Shown: piece after piece, positions 16,967 to 26,357 of the stretch
Layout: the number at the start of each line of letters is the position of its first letter
Position numbering within the stretch: position 1 is the stretch's first letter
Source of the DNA: RYN-230 sp963713815
Lineage (GTDB): Bacteria; Actinomycetota; Actinomycetes; Streptosporangiales; Streptosporangiaceae
Assembly: GCA_963713815.1 (NCBI GenBank)
Contig: CAVQNH010000032.1
Coordinates: forward strand, 526,875 to 590,874
Direction of reading: 5' to 3'
DNA length: 64,000 nt
Made by a program: the position numbers and the translations under genes
The notes under the pieces: generated by a model
The model's database searches: none
The model's input: only the letters and a program-made list of their open reading frames with translations
Told to the model about the DNA's origin: nothing

Positions 16967-19657
16967 ATGATGACACGCACGGCGACGCTTCCGGAGAGGC
17001 GGCCGACTGATGATCTTGTCCTGGCATCCAAGCTGACCTCCCCCCGTTTGCCGGGATGGATGGTCGCCCGGCCCCGCCTGGACCAGCGCATCGCCGAGGG
17101 CGCCGGCGGGCCGGTGACCGTGGTCACCGGCCCACCGGGTGCGGGCAAGACGATGGCCCTCGCATCATGGGCCGCTGCGAGCATGACGCCGGTGCGCGTC
17201 GCCTGGGTGACTCTGGACGACTATGACAACCAGCCGGGCAGCTTCTGGTCATACGTCGTGAAGGCGCTGCTCCAGGCGGGCATCCCCCTCGAGGAGACCG
17301 TGCCGCCAGTACCGCACACAGGCGCGAGTGGCCGCGCCTTCCTGCCCCGGCTGGCCTCAGCCCTGGCCACGCTCGACCCGCCCCTGGTCCTGGTCCTTGA
17401 TGATCTCCATCTCCTGACCGCGCCCGAGCCACTGGCCGAGCTGGCCTATGTGCTGAGATATGCGCGGCCGGGCCTGCGCCTGGTGGCGGCGGCACGGATA
17501 GACCCGCGATTGCCACTGCACCGGCACCGGCTAGCCGGGGAGCTGACCGAGATCCGCGCCGCCGACCTGGCCTTCACCGTTCCCGAAGCAGACCGGCTGA
17601 TGACCCAGCACGGCCTCACGCTTCCCGCCGGGGCAGTCAATCTCATTACCGAGCGGGTGGGGGGCTGGGCCGCGGGCTTGCGGCTGGCCGCGCTGTCGCT
17701 GGATGGCCATCCCGATCCAGGGCTCTTCATCAAGAACCTGGCCGCCGAGGATAACGCTCTCACCAGCTACCTGGTGGACGAGGTGCTCGACGCGCAGCCG
17801 TCCGCTCAGCGGGAGCTCATGCTGCGGACCAGCATCCTGGACCGGGTCAGCGCAGACCTGGCCTGGGAGCTGACTGGTGATGAGCAGGCCGGCGCCACCC
17901 TGGCGGCGCTGGCCCGATCCGGCGCGTTCATCCAGCCACTCGGCCACGGCTGGTACCGCTACCATCCCCTGCTTGCCGAGGTGCTGCGCCTGAAGCTGCG
18001 GCTGGAATCCCCGGACCGCACGCCCAGCCTGCACCGGCAGGCAGCCAGCTGGTACCAGCGGCAGGGGCTGCTAGGGAAAGCTGTCGCGCACGCGGCAGCG
18101 GTCAGCGACTGGCAGCTGGCCGCGAGGATCGTGGTGGACGAGCTGGCCGTCGGCGAACTCCTCAAGCCGCGCGGGAGCTCCCCGGTGGCCGACACCCTGC
18201 GGCGGATACCAGTCCCCGGCACGCTTCCAGACGGCTCGACACCGCCACCGTCCCTGCTGGCGGCCACCGCCCTGGAGCTCTGTGACGGCCGTGACAAGGA
18301 AGCCGGCCGGTTGCTCGCTGCGGCGGGGGAATGCCTCGACCGGCTCCCCGCTAGCCACGAAATCCCCTCCCGGCTGGCCGCCGCAATGCTCCGCCTCGCT
18401 GCAGCTCGCCGGTGCGGGGATCTTGATGCAGCCAGGGCGGCTGCCGCCCAGGAGGAGACCCTGTTCGCGCAGCTTCCGCCCAGCCCGCGGAGCTGCCACC
18501 CGGAGGCACAGGGGCACGTTCTGTCCGGCCGGGGTGCCGTCGAGTTCTGGTCCGGCGATCCGGGCCCAGCGGCGGTGGCCTTCGCCGGTGCGGCAGCTGC
18601 CCTCCCGGAAGACAGCTGCGAGCGGGCTGCCTGTGACGGACACCTCGCCCTGATCGAGGCCCTGCGCGGCCGGCTAAGCCGCGCTGCCGAGCTGGCCTCG
18701 TCCGGGATCAACCCGCCTGCGGATTCCCACGCCCGCCCCCCGGCGCCCTCGGCAGCAGTGGCCCTCGCGCTTGTGCACCTGGAGCGCAACGAACTGGACG
18801 CCTCCCGCATCCGGCTGAAGCAGGCCGACGCCGCCCTGCGAACCGATCCTGACCGGCTTATCGGTGCGGTCGCCTGCCTGGTGGAGGCGCGCGCCGCCTT
18901 GGCCCGGGCCAACGGGCCAGCCGCCGCGGAGCTGATTCAGCGTGGCCGTGATGGCTGGGCACCTCCGGCCTGGCTCGACCACCTGCTCACTATTGCCGAA
19001 GCGCAGGCCAGCACGGCAACCGGAGATATCCAGGCTGCCCTCGACGCGGCACGCCGCGCCGGAGCCGGATCCGGCCTCGACGCGGCCGTAGCGCGAGCCC
19101 GCGCCTTCCTGGCCGCAGGAAACCTCCACGCAGCACGGCAAGCTCTCCCCGTTGGCGCCGACACCCCCGCCGGCGCCGCCGGCGAGGCCGACGACCGGCT
19201 CGAGGCATACCTCACCGACGCGCTCATCAGCTACCGCAGCCACGACCCCGCCCAGGGCCGCCGATCGCTCGGGCGCGCCCTGCGCCTGGCCGGGCCAGAA
19301 CGCCGCCGCCTTCCTCTCGCGATGAATCAGGCCTGGATCCAGCCCGCGCTTCACTACTGTCCTGACCTGGCCAGGCTCTACCGCGGACTGCTTCAGCCCG
19401 GAACTGGTCGCCGGGAAATCCCCTTCCACCCAGCCAACGCCAGCCGCCTAGATCCAGTAATAGTTGAGCGGCTCAGCGACCGCGAGCGCGAGGTCCTGCG
19501 GTTGGCGTCATCAATGCTCAGCACCGAAGAAATCGCCGCCTCGATGTACCTCTCCGTTAACACCGTGAAAACTCACTTCAAGAGCATCTTCCGCAAGCTC
19601 GGAGCCACCCGCCGGGGCGAAGCAGTACGCCGCGCCAAGAAGCTGGGACTGATCTGA
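16967..19657 (+). CDS. LAL-type (LuxR/MalT) ATPase transcription regulator 2
   Basis: 896 residues with GPPGAGKT at 55-62, Walker B LVLVLDDLHLL near 140, a long alpha-helical repeat region, and a C-terminal LuxR HTH (RLSDREREVLRLASSMLSTE, then LSVNTVKTHFKSIFRKLGA). It diverges from LAL1 and LAL3 throughout and carries a more standard HTH, so it may read a different or relaxed site. GGAGCAGAGG precedes the ATG. It follows LAL1 on the same strand after 312 bp holding a dyad and a leader-like frame, and is likely controlled separately. Confidence 0.92.
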   Translation: MMTRTATLPERRPTDDLVLASKLTSPRLPGWMVARPRLDQRIAEGAGGPVTVVTGPPGAGKTMALASWAAASMTPVRVAWVTLDDYDNQPGSFWSYVVKALLQAGIPLEETVPPVPHTGASGRAFLPRLASALATLDPPLVLVLDDLHLLTAPEPLAELAYVLRYARPGLRLVAAARIDPRLPLHRHRLAGELTEIRAADLAFTVPEADRLMTQHGLTLPAGAVNLITERVGGWAAGLRLAALSLDGHPDPGLFIKNLAAEDNALTSYLVDEVLDAQPSAQRELMLRTSILDRVSADLAWELTGDEQAGATLAALARSGAFIQPLGHGWYRYHPLLAEVLRLKLRLESPDRTPSLHRQAASWYQRQGLLGKAVAHAAAVSDWQLAARIVVDELAVGELLKPRGSSPVADTLRRIPVPGTLPDGSTPPPSLLAATALELCDGRDKEAGRLLAAAGECLDRLPASHEIPSRLAAAMLRLAAARRCGDLDAARAAAAQEETLFAQLPPSPRSCHPEAQGHVLSGRGAVEFWSGDPGPAAVAFAGAAAALPEDSCERAACDGHLALIEALRGRLSRAAELASSGINPPADSHARPPAPSAAVALALVHLERNELDASRIRLKQADAALRTDPDRLIGAVACLVEARAALARANGPAAAELIQRGRDGWAPPAWLDHLLTIAEAQASTATGDIQAALDAARRAGAGSGLDAAVARARAFLAAGNLHAARQALPVGADTPAGAAGEADDRLEAYLTDALISYRSHDPAQGRRSLGRALRLAGPERRRLPLAMNQAWIQPALHYCPDLARLYRGLLQPGTGRREIPFHPANASRLDPVIVERLSDREREVLRLASSMLSTEEIAASMYLSVNTVKTHFKSIFRKLGATRRGEAVRRAKKLGLI

Positions 19658-19873
19658 CCGGCACGGCATGCAGCCGCAGCCGCCAATGTCCCCGGCAGTA
19701 GCCGCGCCACAGCAGGCCACGGGCCCGACCCTCTGTGTCACCGGGACTTTGGTCCCTCGGCAGCCGGTCACCCGGCTGCTTTACTGAGGCAGGGCCGACC
19801 GCGCCGGCCGTCGATCGAAGGGGAGCGCGGTCCTGCGGGGATGCTGCGGTCAAGGTCGGGGGGGCGTGACTCT

Positions 19874-20080
19874 GTGATTACTGCCCGGAAGCTCACACGA
19901 AGCCTGACCGCCGCCATGCCCGGATGGCTCCTGCTCATTTGCGGCGTTTGCCTGGCTATCCCGCTGGCTCGTTTGGCAGCATTGCTGCTGACCGCCGTCG
20001 TGTGCCTCACCCAGCCAGCCAGGGTCCGCCGCGCGGCTAGCGCATGGAAAGGCGGCAAGTCGCATCGCACTTCGGACTGA
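19874..20080 (+). CDS. Possible small membrane protein
   Basis: A 68-codon frame from GTG at 19874 encodes a hydrophobic centre, MPGWLLLICGVCLAIPLARLAALLLTA (in two helices), followed by a basic tail (QPARVRRAASAWKGGK). It lies in the roughly 480-bp gap between LAL2 and the DsbA-like gene. The ribosome site is poor and the family is not recognised. The rest of that gap shows nothing definite. Confidence 0.35.
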   Translation: MITARKLTRSLTAAMPGWLLLICGVCLAIPLARLAALLLTAVVCLTQPARVRRAASAWKGGKSHRTSD

Positions 20081-20139
20081 AACGCGGCTTCCCCCGGACG
20101 GTCAGCCGCTTCGGCCGCCGGGCGACTCACCGGGCCCGG

Positions 20140-20772
20140 TCACTCAAACGACGGCTTGCGGTCCCTGGTCCGCTTGAGCTCGAAGAAGCCGTCTGCCTCG
20201 GTCACGAGCACGACGCCGTCCCATAGCCGGCCTGCCGCCTCGCCCCGCGGGATCGGCGTGATAACCGGGCCGAAGATGGGATTGCCGCGGATGCGGATGA
20301 CGGGCGTGCCCACATCCGTCCCGACGACGTCGAAAGCCTCGTGGTGAGACCTCTTAATCTCATCGTCAAACTCGGTGCTGTCCGCGGCGCCTGCCAGGGA
20401 AGCTGGCAGGGCTACCTCAGCCAGCGCCTCCGGGATCACCTCAGGATCGTTTCTGCGACCCTGGTCGTGAAACCTCGTGCCGATGGCGGTGTAGATCGGG
20501 CCGAGGATACTAGGGCCGGCCTCCTGGGCGGCGGCGGCGACCACGCGGATCGGGCCCCACGCCTTGCCCATCCGCTCCAGATACTCCGGAGTCAGGTCTT
20601 TAGCGTCGTGCTGGATCAGGTTCAGGTACGCCAGGGACATGATCCGCCAGTTGACCCGCACCGGCCGCACCTTCTCCACCTCGAGCATCCAGCGCGAGGT
20701 GATCCAGGCCCAGGGGCACAGCGGATCGAACCAGAACTGCATGTCTTCGTAAGTTTCTGGCTGCAAGGTCAC
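20140..20772 (-). CDS. DsbA-family protein, mycothiol-dependent nitroreductase-like (Rv2466c type)
   Basis: 210 residues from GTG at 20772; ATG at 20742 would cut the first ten. The chain follows Rv2466c throughout: FWFDPLCPWAWITSRWMLEV, then MSLAYLNL, AWGPIRVVAA, KRSHHEAFDVVGTDVGTPVI, FGPVITPIPRGEAAGRLWD and FFELKRTR. Rv2466c uses a CPWC active site with mycothiol. Here the second cysteine is alanine (CPWA), so a monothiol mechanism or a changed role is likely. Thioredoxin fold, cytoplasmic, with no signal peptide. Standing alone. Confidence 0.85.
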   Translation of the reverse strand: MTLQPETYEDMQFWFDPLCPWAWITSRWMLEVEKVRPVRVNWRIMSLAYLNLIQHDAKDLTPEYLERMGKAWGPIRVVAAAAQEAGPSILGPIYTAIGTRFHDQGRRNDPEVIPEALAEVALPASLAGAADSTEFDDEIKRSHHEAFDVVGTDVGTPVIRIRGNPIFGPVITPIPRGEAAGRLWDGVVLVTEADGFFELKRTRDRKPSFE

Positions 20773-21147
20773 GCTGGCTGGAAACAGGCAGTGACGCACG
20801 CGTATTCCGAGGTGAAAATCACGGCCACCAGAGCGGCGGGCACGGAGCGGGCTGGCGGCGGAATCGGCGGGGTACCGCCCACGCGGGACGGGGGCCGGAC
20901 ATCCGGCGTAGTGTCCTGGGTGGAAGGACCGGTGAACTAGCCGCTGGGCCGAGCCCCCGCCTTGCTGCTGACGCAGGAAGGCGCCCGCTATGTTTGTCTT
21001 GACTCTTGCCCGGCTGATCGATGTCTTCCCGGTCCATGCCGGCGTGGGTGAGGCGGCCGGGGGCGCCGGACGCTCGCGGCGGGCAGCCTCGCTGCCAGCC
21101 GGAAGCCTTCTCTTCCTGGCCGTATCCTGACCCGGGACGCGTTCGCC
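20773..21147. other. Intergenic stretch without a convincing gene
   Basis: About 375 bp upstream of the DsbA-like gene. The minus frame that extends the DsbA-like protein into this region encodes only low-complexity Arg/Pro/Ala sequence and lacks a ribosome site. No promoter could be assigned. Confidence 0.4.
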
Positions 21148-21745
21148 ATGCCTGGGCCAAAGGATCGCGGTTACCGCAGGGAAGCAGCGGACCGGGCCCC
21201 GGACGAGGCGGCCCACGATCACTGTGCATCCCGCACCGAACCCGGCCCCGCCATCGAACCCGGCCCCGCCATCGAAGGCCGCCCCCGGCGCGGCCGCAAG
21301 ATATTCCGCGCCGTAGCGTCAGCCGTCCTCATCGCGGCCACCTTCGGGTTCGCCATCCCGCGTATCGCGTCCTACCGCAGCGTCTGGGCCAGTGTCCACA
21401 TGATGACCTGGCCGCACATCCTGCTCGTCGCCGCCGCAGCCGCCGCCAGCATGATCTCCTACTGGGTCACGATCCGCGCAGTACTCCCCCGGCTGAAACT
21501 GCGCCAGGCAGCAACGGTCAACCTCGGCTCCAATGCGGTACCGGGCGGTCACCTATCTGCCTCCCATCCCTCTCGGCGCCCTGGCCTGCCTCACCTGGCG
21601 GCTCGCCCCCGCTCTCACCGGCGCCAGCGTGTACCCCGCCAGCCCGGTAAGCGCGCAGCGCCCTGACAGCACCGGCCCGCTCCACCGGACGTCACCACCA
21701 AATGAGACGGCCAGCCAGCCATCCGCCCCGGCCCGCACGGGCTGA
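21148..21745 (+). pseudogene. YbhN/lysylphosphatidylglycerol-synthase-type membrane protein, internal deletion remnant
   Basis: The first frame encodes an Arg/Pro-rich lead and two helices typical of the UPF0104/YbhN N-terminus (SAVLIAATFGFAIPRIASY, then WPHILLVAAAAAASMIS), followed by VNLGSNAV. At about 21535 the C-terminal motif of the same family, VTYLPPIPLGALACLTWR, continues in the next frame. Intact members are 300-350 residues with 7-8 helices, so the central helices are lost and the joint is out of frame. I read this as a deletion pseudogene. Confidence 0.62.
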
Positions 21746-21852
21746 CGTGGCGGCCGGCGTGCCGTCCGGTCAGGAACGGGCCGCCGACACCGCCACCCGC
21801 ACGGCCACGCCGGGAAAACCTCACCGCTGCAGCCAACAGCCGGTAACAGCAC

Positions 21853-22853
21853 TCAGAACTTGCCGGCCTGGATGTCGGCCAGCGTCACCCGGGAGATCTG
21901 GAAGGTTTCCACAGACGTCCGCATCCCCCGGCCCGTCACCACGGAGCTGACCGGAATCCCGGTCCGGGCGCTGATCGTCAGCACCTGTTCGCCGTCGCCG
22001 CCGAACACCGCCGGTCCCGCCGTGATGGTCAGCGTGGGCTGCCCGCCGGTCGTCGAATCCGCCACAGTGACCTCGGGAATGGTCAACACCAGGCGCAGGA
22101 CGCCCTCCCGGATCTCCGGGTCGCCTGCCCCCCAGGACAGCGCGATAGTGGAGGCAGTCCAGAGACTGTTGTCGATGTCGTCCTGCAGGACCTTGCCGGT
22201 GGGCATCTTCAGCGGGGTCTTAATCCCCTTCTCGCGCATGAGAGCTTGCCTGGCCGCTGCACCCTTCTCCCATATCTTCTTCCGTGCGGCGAAGCTGAGG
22301 AAGAAGTCGTTGGGCAGGGCATTGACCATCCGCACCCGGGCGGTGACGAGGTCGCCGGCCGCCGCGTAGCGCGCCGCCGCTATCTCGCGCGCGTTCGTGA
22401 AGTCGGCCAGGTTGGAATGGTGGGCGACCGCTGCCACGAGGGTCTGCTTGTCGTCTCCCGAGTACAAGTCGCCGCTGTCGGTGTACAGGCCGTAGCCGAC
22501 CTGCATCAGTCTGCCGCCAATGACCTGTTTTTCGATGACCAGCGACGCGTTACCCGGCAGCGGGCCGCTTCTCGCCTTGATGAGGGCGGCCAGGGACATC
22601 AGCTTGGACTTCACCGCGGGTGCGCGGGACGCGGCAGTGCCAGCCGTGGTGCCTCCCGTGCCGTGGACGGCGGCGAACAGGCCGCCAGCGGCCAGGACTG
22701 CTGCCCGGCCGCGGTCGCGCCGCGCAGCGCGAGGCCCCGGCGGTGCCGCTGCCGGGCACGCAGCCCGATCGCGTCGATGTCGGGCGTGAAAGGCTGACCC
22801 GACACGAGCTGGCGCAGCTCGCGACCGAGCTCGGTTTCCTGAAGTGAGTTCAC
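21853..22853 (-). pseudogene. SigE-linked single-pass membrane protein (CU044_5270-like), apparent frameshift
   Basis: The 5' part starts at GTG 22853, overlapping the sigma factor stop as GTGA, which indicates translational coupling. It encodes a short cytoplasmic segment and a basic RARQRHRRG stretch. After about 22708 the frame shifts by one; corrected, a membrane helix AAVLAAGGLFAAV follows, and then an extracytoplasmic domain with KSKLMSLAALIKARSG and TGIPVSSVVTGRGMRTSV. Total length of 1001 nt fits one lost base (about 333 residues). It is probably the regulator of the adjacent sigma factor. Sequencing indel and pseudogene are both possible. Confidence 0.7.
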
Positions 22854-23353
22854 AGCGCTGACTCCGTTCTGTCTAGAGAGCTCCTGAGGGTGCCGAGCGC
22901 CCGGGCGCTCTGGCTCTTCACGGTGCCTTCGCTGCAGCCGAGCACGGCAGCGGTCTCGCGCTCGCTCATCCCCTCCAGATAGCGGAGGATGACCGTGGCG
23001 CGCTGCCGCAGCGGCAGGACGAGCAGCGCCTGCAGCAGCCCCGCCCGGCGGGCGATCTCGTCGGCCGCGTCGGGCGCAACCGGCTCGCGTCCCTCGGGGA
23101 AGCGCGAGACCGGTATCGTCCGCTCACGCCGACGCCACCGGCCGCGCGCCTCGTTCAGCAGGATGCGCCGGACGTAGGCGTCTGGCCGGTCCGCCTGCCG
23201 GACGCGAGGCCAGTGCTGATAGGCCTTGACCAGCGTGTCCTGCACGAGATCGTGAGCCAGGTGCCAGTCACCGCACAGGAGATAAGCGCTTTGATGCAGC
23301 AGCGAGGCGCGGTCCCGCATGAACTCACGGAACTCCTCATCCCGGTCGCTCAT
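22850..23353 (-). CDS. SigE-family ECF sigma factor
   Basis: 167 residues. Region 2 is near 10-75 (EFREFMRDRASLLHQSAYLLCGDWHLAHDLVQ in two blocks, TLVKAYQHWPRV, AYVRRILLNEARGRWRR). Region 4 is near 105-160 (VLPLRQRATVILRYLEGMSERETAAVLGC, then GTVKSQSARAL). This is the compact actinobacterial SigE-family type, typically paired with a membrane protein, as here (GTGA overlap with the downstream gene). Such pairs usually respond to envelope or redox signals. It sits directly upstream of its partner with no other genes in the unit. Confidence 0.9.
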   Translation of the reverse strand: MSDRDEEFREFMRDRASLLHQSAYLLCGDWHLAHDLVQDTLVKAYQHWPRVRQADRPDAYVRRILLNEARGRWRRRERTIPVSRFPEGREPVAPDAADEIARRAGLLQALLVLPLRQRATVILRYLEGMSERETAAVLGCSEGTVKSQSARALGTLRSSLDRTESAL

Positions 23354-23495
23354 CGCGTTCTCTGTCCGTTCATGACTAGCTAGATGCTGCCGCGCCGCAG
23401 GAAGTTGTCAGGTACGAGGCAGCGCCTTGGCCGAGGGCCCGGCCAGTAGACGACGCCAGTGCTGTGCGGCTGGCCTAGGTTCCCGTGGCGGGAAG

Positions 23496-24200
23496 TCAGA
23501 CGGCGATGAGCAGCATGCGGCTGGCTGCTGCGGTGGCAGCGGCCAGGCTGTCGCACAGCAGGCCGCGCGCAAGAGGGTCCGCACGGACTTCCCACAGCAG
23601 GAGGCTGTTCGTCCAGGCGAGGTCGCGGGCGGAGTTGATCGACCATGCGGCGATGAGATTGTTCACTGCCTGCAGGTGGCGGTCAACGGCAAGTTCCGGT
23701 GCTGATTCAAAGGACTGCCGCACGGACTGCTCGGCGGCGTCCAGCAACTGGTCCACCTTCTGGTAGTCGGCTTGATGCGCGCCCGCGGACGGGGAGGTGG
23801 CCAAGGCGGTGCAGGTGCCGGTCACCGCCAGGGGCAGGTCGTGGTTGATGTGGGCGTTCATGCCAGCCAGCGCGAACTGGACCGGCTCGATCCCGGGTTG
23901 CGCGCGCTGCTCGATCAGCGGCCGCCAGGCCAGCGGCACCGCAGGCGGGTCACCTGCGGCATCGACTGCCGTGAAGTACAGGTTCGCGAAGGTGACATCG
24001 AGCTGGGTCATGAACGCCGGATCGGCGAAGAACCCGCCGCCCAGATGGGCCTCAACTTGCCTGGTGACCTCGAGGTACATGCGGTTGAAGCAACCCAGCC
24101 CATCCTCAGCCGGGACAGATGCCCCGATCGCTTCCATGCGCGCGATGGCCCCGGCGACCGACGTCACGGGCACGCGCGCAACAGGACCCGCAGCAGGCAT
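23496..24200 (-). CDS. DUF5995-family protein
   Basis: 234 residues with the DUF5995 pattern: ITVAGAIARMEAI-like start (VTSVAGAIARMEAIGASVP), GCFNRMYLEVTRQVEAHL, FADPAFMTQLDVTFANLYF, then WRPLIEQR and MNAHINHDLPLAVTGTC. The His-Asn-His motif in AHINHDL is characteristic. It is an all-helical soluble protein of unknown function, common in actinomycetes. It is followed after 25 bp upstream by the gene at 24226-24915 on the same strand, likely co-transcribed. Confidence 0.82.
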   Translation of the reverse strand: MPAAGPVARVPVTSVAGAIARMEAIGASVPAEDGLGCFNRMYLEVTRQVEAHLGGGFFADPAFMTQLDVTFANLYFTAVDAAGDPPAVPLAWRPLIEQRAQPGIEPVQFALAGMNAHINHDLPLAVTGTCTALATSPSAGAHQADYQKVDQLLDAAEQSVRQSFESAPELAVDRHLQAVNNLIAAWSINSARDLAWTNSLLLWEVRADPLARGLLCDSLAAATAAASRMLLIAV

Positions 24201-24225
24201 GGCGTCACTATACCGGCGGGGTCAG

Positions 24226-24915
24226 CTACAGGCTGGTCCACCAGGCGTCGATGATCACGTCGTGGGCGATGGCGGTGTCGATGCTGTGATGCAGGCCGAG
24301 GCTGACGATACGGTCATCGTGCGGGTGGAACGGCCAGGCGGGGTCTTCGCCTAGCACGGGGCCGAAGGCATCGATGAGCCGCTCCGCGAGGCTGGCCCAG
24401 TTGCGGCCCGGCCCGGTCGTCAGCGCGATGTTCAGCCCGGCCGGGCCCGGAGCGATGATGGCCGCCTGCACCGCAAGCCGATCGTGAAGCTGTTGTTTCC
24501 ACTGCGTGCGCGTATCAGACCCAGCCATCCGGGCCGAGAACTGCGGGGTGGCCTGGGCCGGGTCTGGCCAGGCGGGGCCCACCGCGAGTGACGACGGGCC
24601 GCAGATCTTGCGGCCGAAGATGGCCGCCACCCGCTGCGGGCCTAGCCGCTGGGCGACCGGGAACAGGTAGCTGCCCAGGTCGTGGCCGTCATCAGTCAGT
24701 GCAACGCCGTCGCTGAACCCGACGATCAGCTCGGCAGCAACCCGGCCGCGCACGGCCGCCAGTACCGGACCGGCTATCGCGTCCACGTGCGCCAGGAAGC
24801 GGGCCAGCTTCACCTGGCTGGGATGCCCGGCCCGATCCTGGCTGGCCAGCTGGGGCTTGACGCTCTGCCGCATCACGCCTGCCGGGCGGCGGTACACCAT
24901 GGCCATGTCAGTCAT
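24226..24915 (-). CDS. Hypothetical protein, upstream partner of the DUF5995 gene
   Basis: About 229 residues from the ATG at 24915; a start 42 bases further upstream is possible. It is soluble, with mixed alpha/beta content: VKLARFLAHVDAIAGPVLAAV, GSYLFPVAQRLGPQRVAAIFGRK, PGPAGLNIALTTGPGRNW, then a His-rich end (FHPHDDRIVSLGLHH). I do not recognise the family. It is coupled by short spacing (25 bp) to the downstream DUF5995 gene and divergent from the glycoside hydrolase gene across about 90 bp. Confidence 0.62.
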   Translation of the reverse strand: MTDMAMVYRRPAGVMRQSVKPQLASQDRAGHPSQVKLARFLAHVDAIAGPVLAAVRGRVAAELIVGFSDGVALTDDGHDLGSYLFPVAQRLGPQRVAAIFGRKICGPSSLAVGPAWPDPAQATPQFSARMAGSDTRTQWKQQLHDRLAVQAAIIAPGPAGLNIALTTGPGRNWASLAERLIDAFGPVLGEDPAWPFHPHDDRIVSLGLHHSIDTAIAHDVIIDAWWTSL

Positions 24916-25001
24916 CGTCGTGCCCGTCCGCATCTGCTGGCAACCAGCCGGCCACACTCAGTCCTGGGAAGCGGACCAACAGCTCGCAGCGGAAGGATCT
25001 C

Positions 25002-26129
25002 ATGATCAAAGGCGTCAACCTCGGCAACTGGCTCGTCCTGGAGAAGTGGATGAGCCCGGACTTGTTCGCGGGCACCGAAGCTGAGGACGAAACCCAGCTG
25101 TGCTCAGACCTTGACGACATCGCCAAGGGCGAGCGGCTCAAGGTGCACCGCGACTCCTACGTCACCGAACGAGACTTTGCCTACCTCGCGAATCACCACA
25201 TCGACGCGGTCAGGATTCCGGTGCCGTTCTTCATCTTCGGGGACTATCCGCCCTACGTCGGCTGCGCCGAGTATCTGGACCGGGCCTTCGACTGGGCGGA
25301 GAAGTACAAGATCAAGATCCTGATCGACCTGCACACGGTGCCGGACGGGCAGAACGGCTTCGACAACGGCGGCATATGCGGTGTCTGCAAGTGGCACAAG
25401 AACCGGGCGCACGTCGAGTTCGTGCTGACTGTGCTCGAGCAGCTCACTATCCGTTACCGGGCCCGCTCGGCACTCTGGGGCATCGAGGTCTTGAACGAGC
25501 CGATTTCCCAGGAGCTGTGGGACGTCATCGACCTGCCAAACCGCTACCCGCCCCGCGATCCCGAATACGCGCGAGGATCTGAGCCCGTGCCGACCGGGTT
25601 CCTCAAAGACTTCTACACCGCGGCGTACCGGAAAATCCGGGCTCAGTCAGACGACGTCACCATCGTCTTCCACGACGGGTTCCGCATCCGGGAGTGGGAT
25701 GGTTTCTTCACGAGTCCCCCGTTCGAACGGATCATCGTGGACACTCACCCGTACCTGATGGAGTACACGCACCGAACCGGCGACGAGAGCCTCGGCGGAT
25801 ACCTCGGCCACATCCGGGACAAGTTCAGCCGGACTGTGCAGGAGATGTCGCAGCGGTTCCCCCTGATCATCGGTGAGTGGTGTCTCGACCCGATGTCTCC
25901 TCAGGCCGCCGCCCTGCCCCGGGAGCAACGGCGCGGGTTCTACCGCAGCCTGGCCGACGCCCAGCTGGCGGCCTGGGACGGCGCGGCTGGCTGGTTCTTC
26001 TGGAACTACAAGCTGCTCATCAACGGCTCCAACCTCGACGGCTGGGACCTGGGCAAGTCAATCGAACTGGGGTACCTACCCGGAAACCTTGGGCACGAGG
26101 TGATTCACCGGCCTGTGGTGCAGCTTTAG
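25002..26129 (+). CDS. GH5-type glycoside hydrolase, exo-beta-1,3-glucanase-like
   Basis: 375 residues starting MIKGVNLGNWLVLEKWMSP, a family 5 glucanase opening. The (beta/alpha)8 landmarks are present: DAVRIPVPFF near 68-77, ILIDLHTVPDGQNGFDNGG near 106-124, the acid/base Glu166 in GIEVLNEP, and the nucleophile Glu292 in IIGEWCLD. It resembles fungal-type exo-1,3-beta-glucanases. No signal peptide is seen, so it would be cytoplasmic unless exported otherwise. AGCGGAAGGATCTC precedes the ATG. Its 3' end overlaps the convergent small gene at 26076-26357 by about 54 bp. Confidence 0.88.
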   Translation: MIKGVNLGNWLVLEKWMSPDLFAGTEAEDETQLCSDLDDIAKGERLKVHRDSYVTERDFAYLANHHIDAVRIPVPFFIFGDYPPYVGCAEYLDRAFDWAEKYKIKILIDLHTVPDGQNGFDNGGICGVCKWHKNRAHVEFVLTVLEQLTIRYRARSALWGIEVLNEPISQELWDVIDLPNRYPPRDPEYARGSEPVPTGFLKDFYTAAYRKIRAQSDDVTIVFHDGFRIREWDGFFTSPPFERIIVDTHPYLMEYTHRTGDESLGGYLGHIRDKFSRTVQEMSQRFPLIIGEWCLDPMSPQAAALPREQRRGFYRSLADAQLAAWDGAAGWFFWNYKLLINGSNLDGWDLGKSIELGYLPGNLGHEVIHRPVVQL

Positions 26130-26357
26130 GTGTTCCTCGTAGGCCGTGACGCCCGCGGCTATGGGGTAGGGCCCGCGGATCCGCCGAAGCCGGGGCGAGA
26201 CGTCGCGGTAATCCCGGTCGGGATGGTCACCGCAGTCGCAGCAGATGATCTCGAACATGTTGGTGTAGCCGCCTAGCACCTGGCCCTCGGCGGTGCGGAC
26301 CGGGCAGCGCCGCAGAACCACCGTCCACCCCAGCGCGGGCTGTTCATAGATCTGCAC
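26076..26357 (-). CDS. Small CCDCGDHP-motif protein, copy A
   Basis: 93 residues from GTG at 26357, preceded by AAGGAGG, overlapping the end of the SulP gene. The core FEIICCDCGDHPDRDYRDVSP and the following RGPYPIAAGVTAYEEH are shared almost word for word with the gene at 51588-51878. The three clustered cysteines and His suggest a metal site. No known family was recognised. The start inside the SulP 3' end implies co-translation with the transporter. It overlaps the glucanase 3' end convergently. Confidence 0.72.
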   Translation of the reverse strand: MQIYEQPALGWTVVLRRCPVRTAEGQVLGGYTNMFEIICCDCGDHPDRDYRDVSPRLRRIRGPYPIAAGVTAYEEHLKLHHRPVNHLVPKVSG

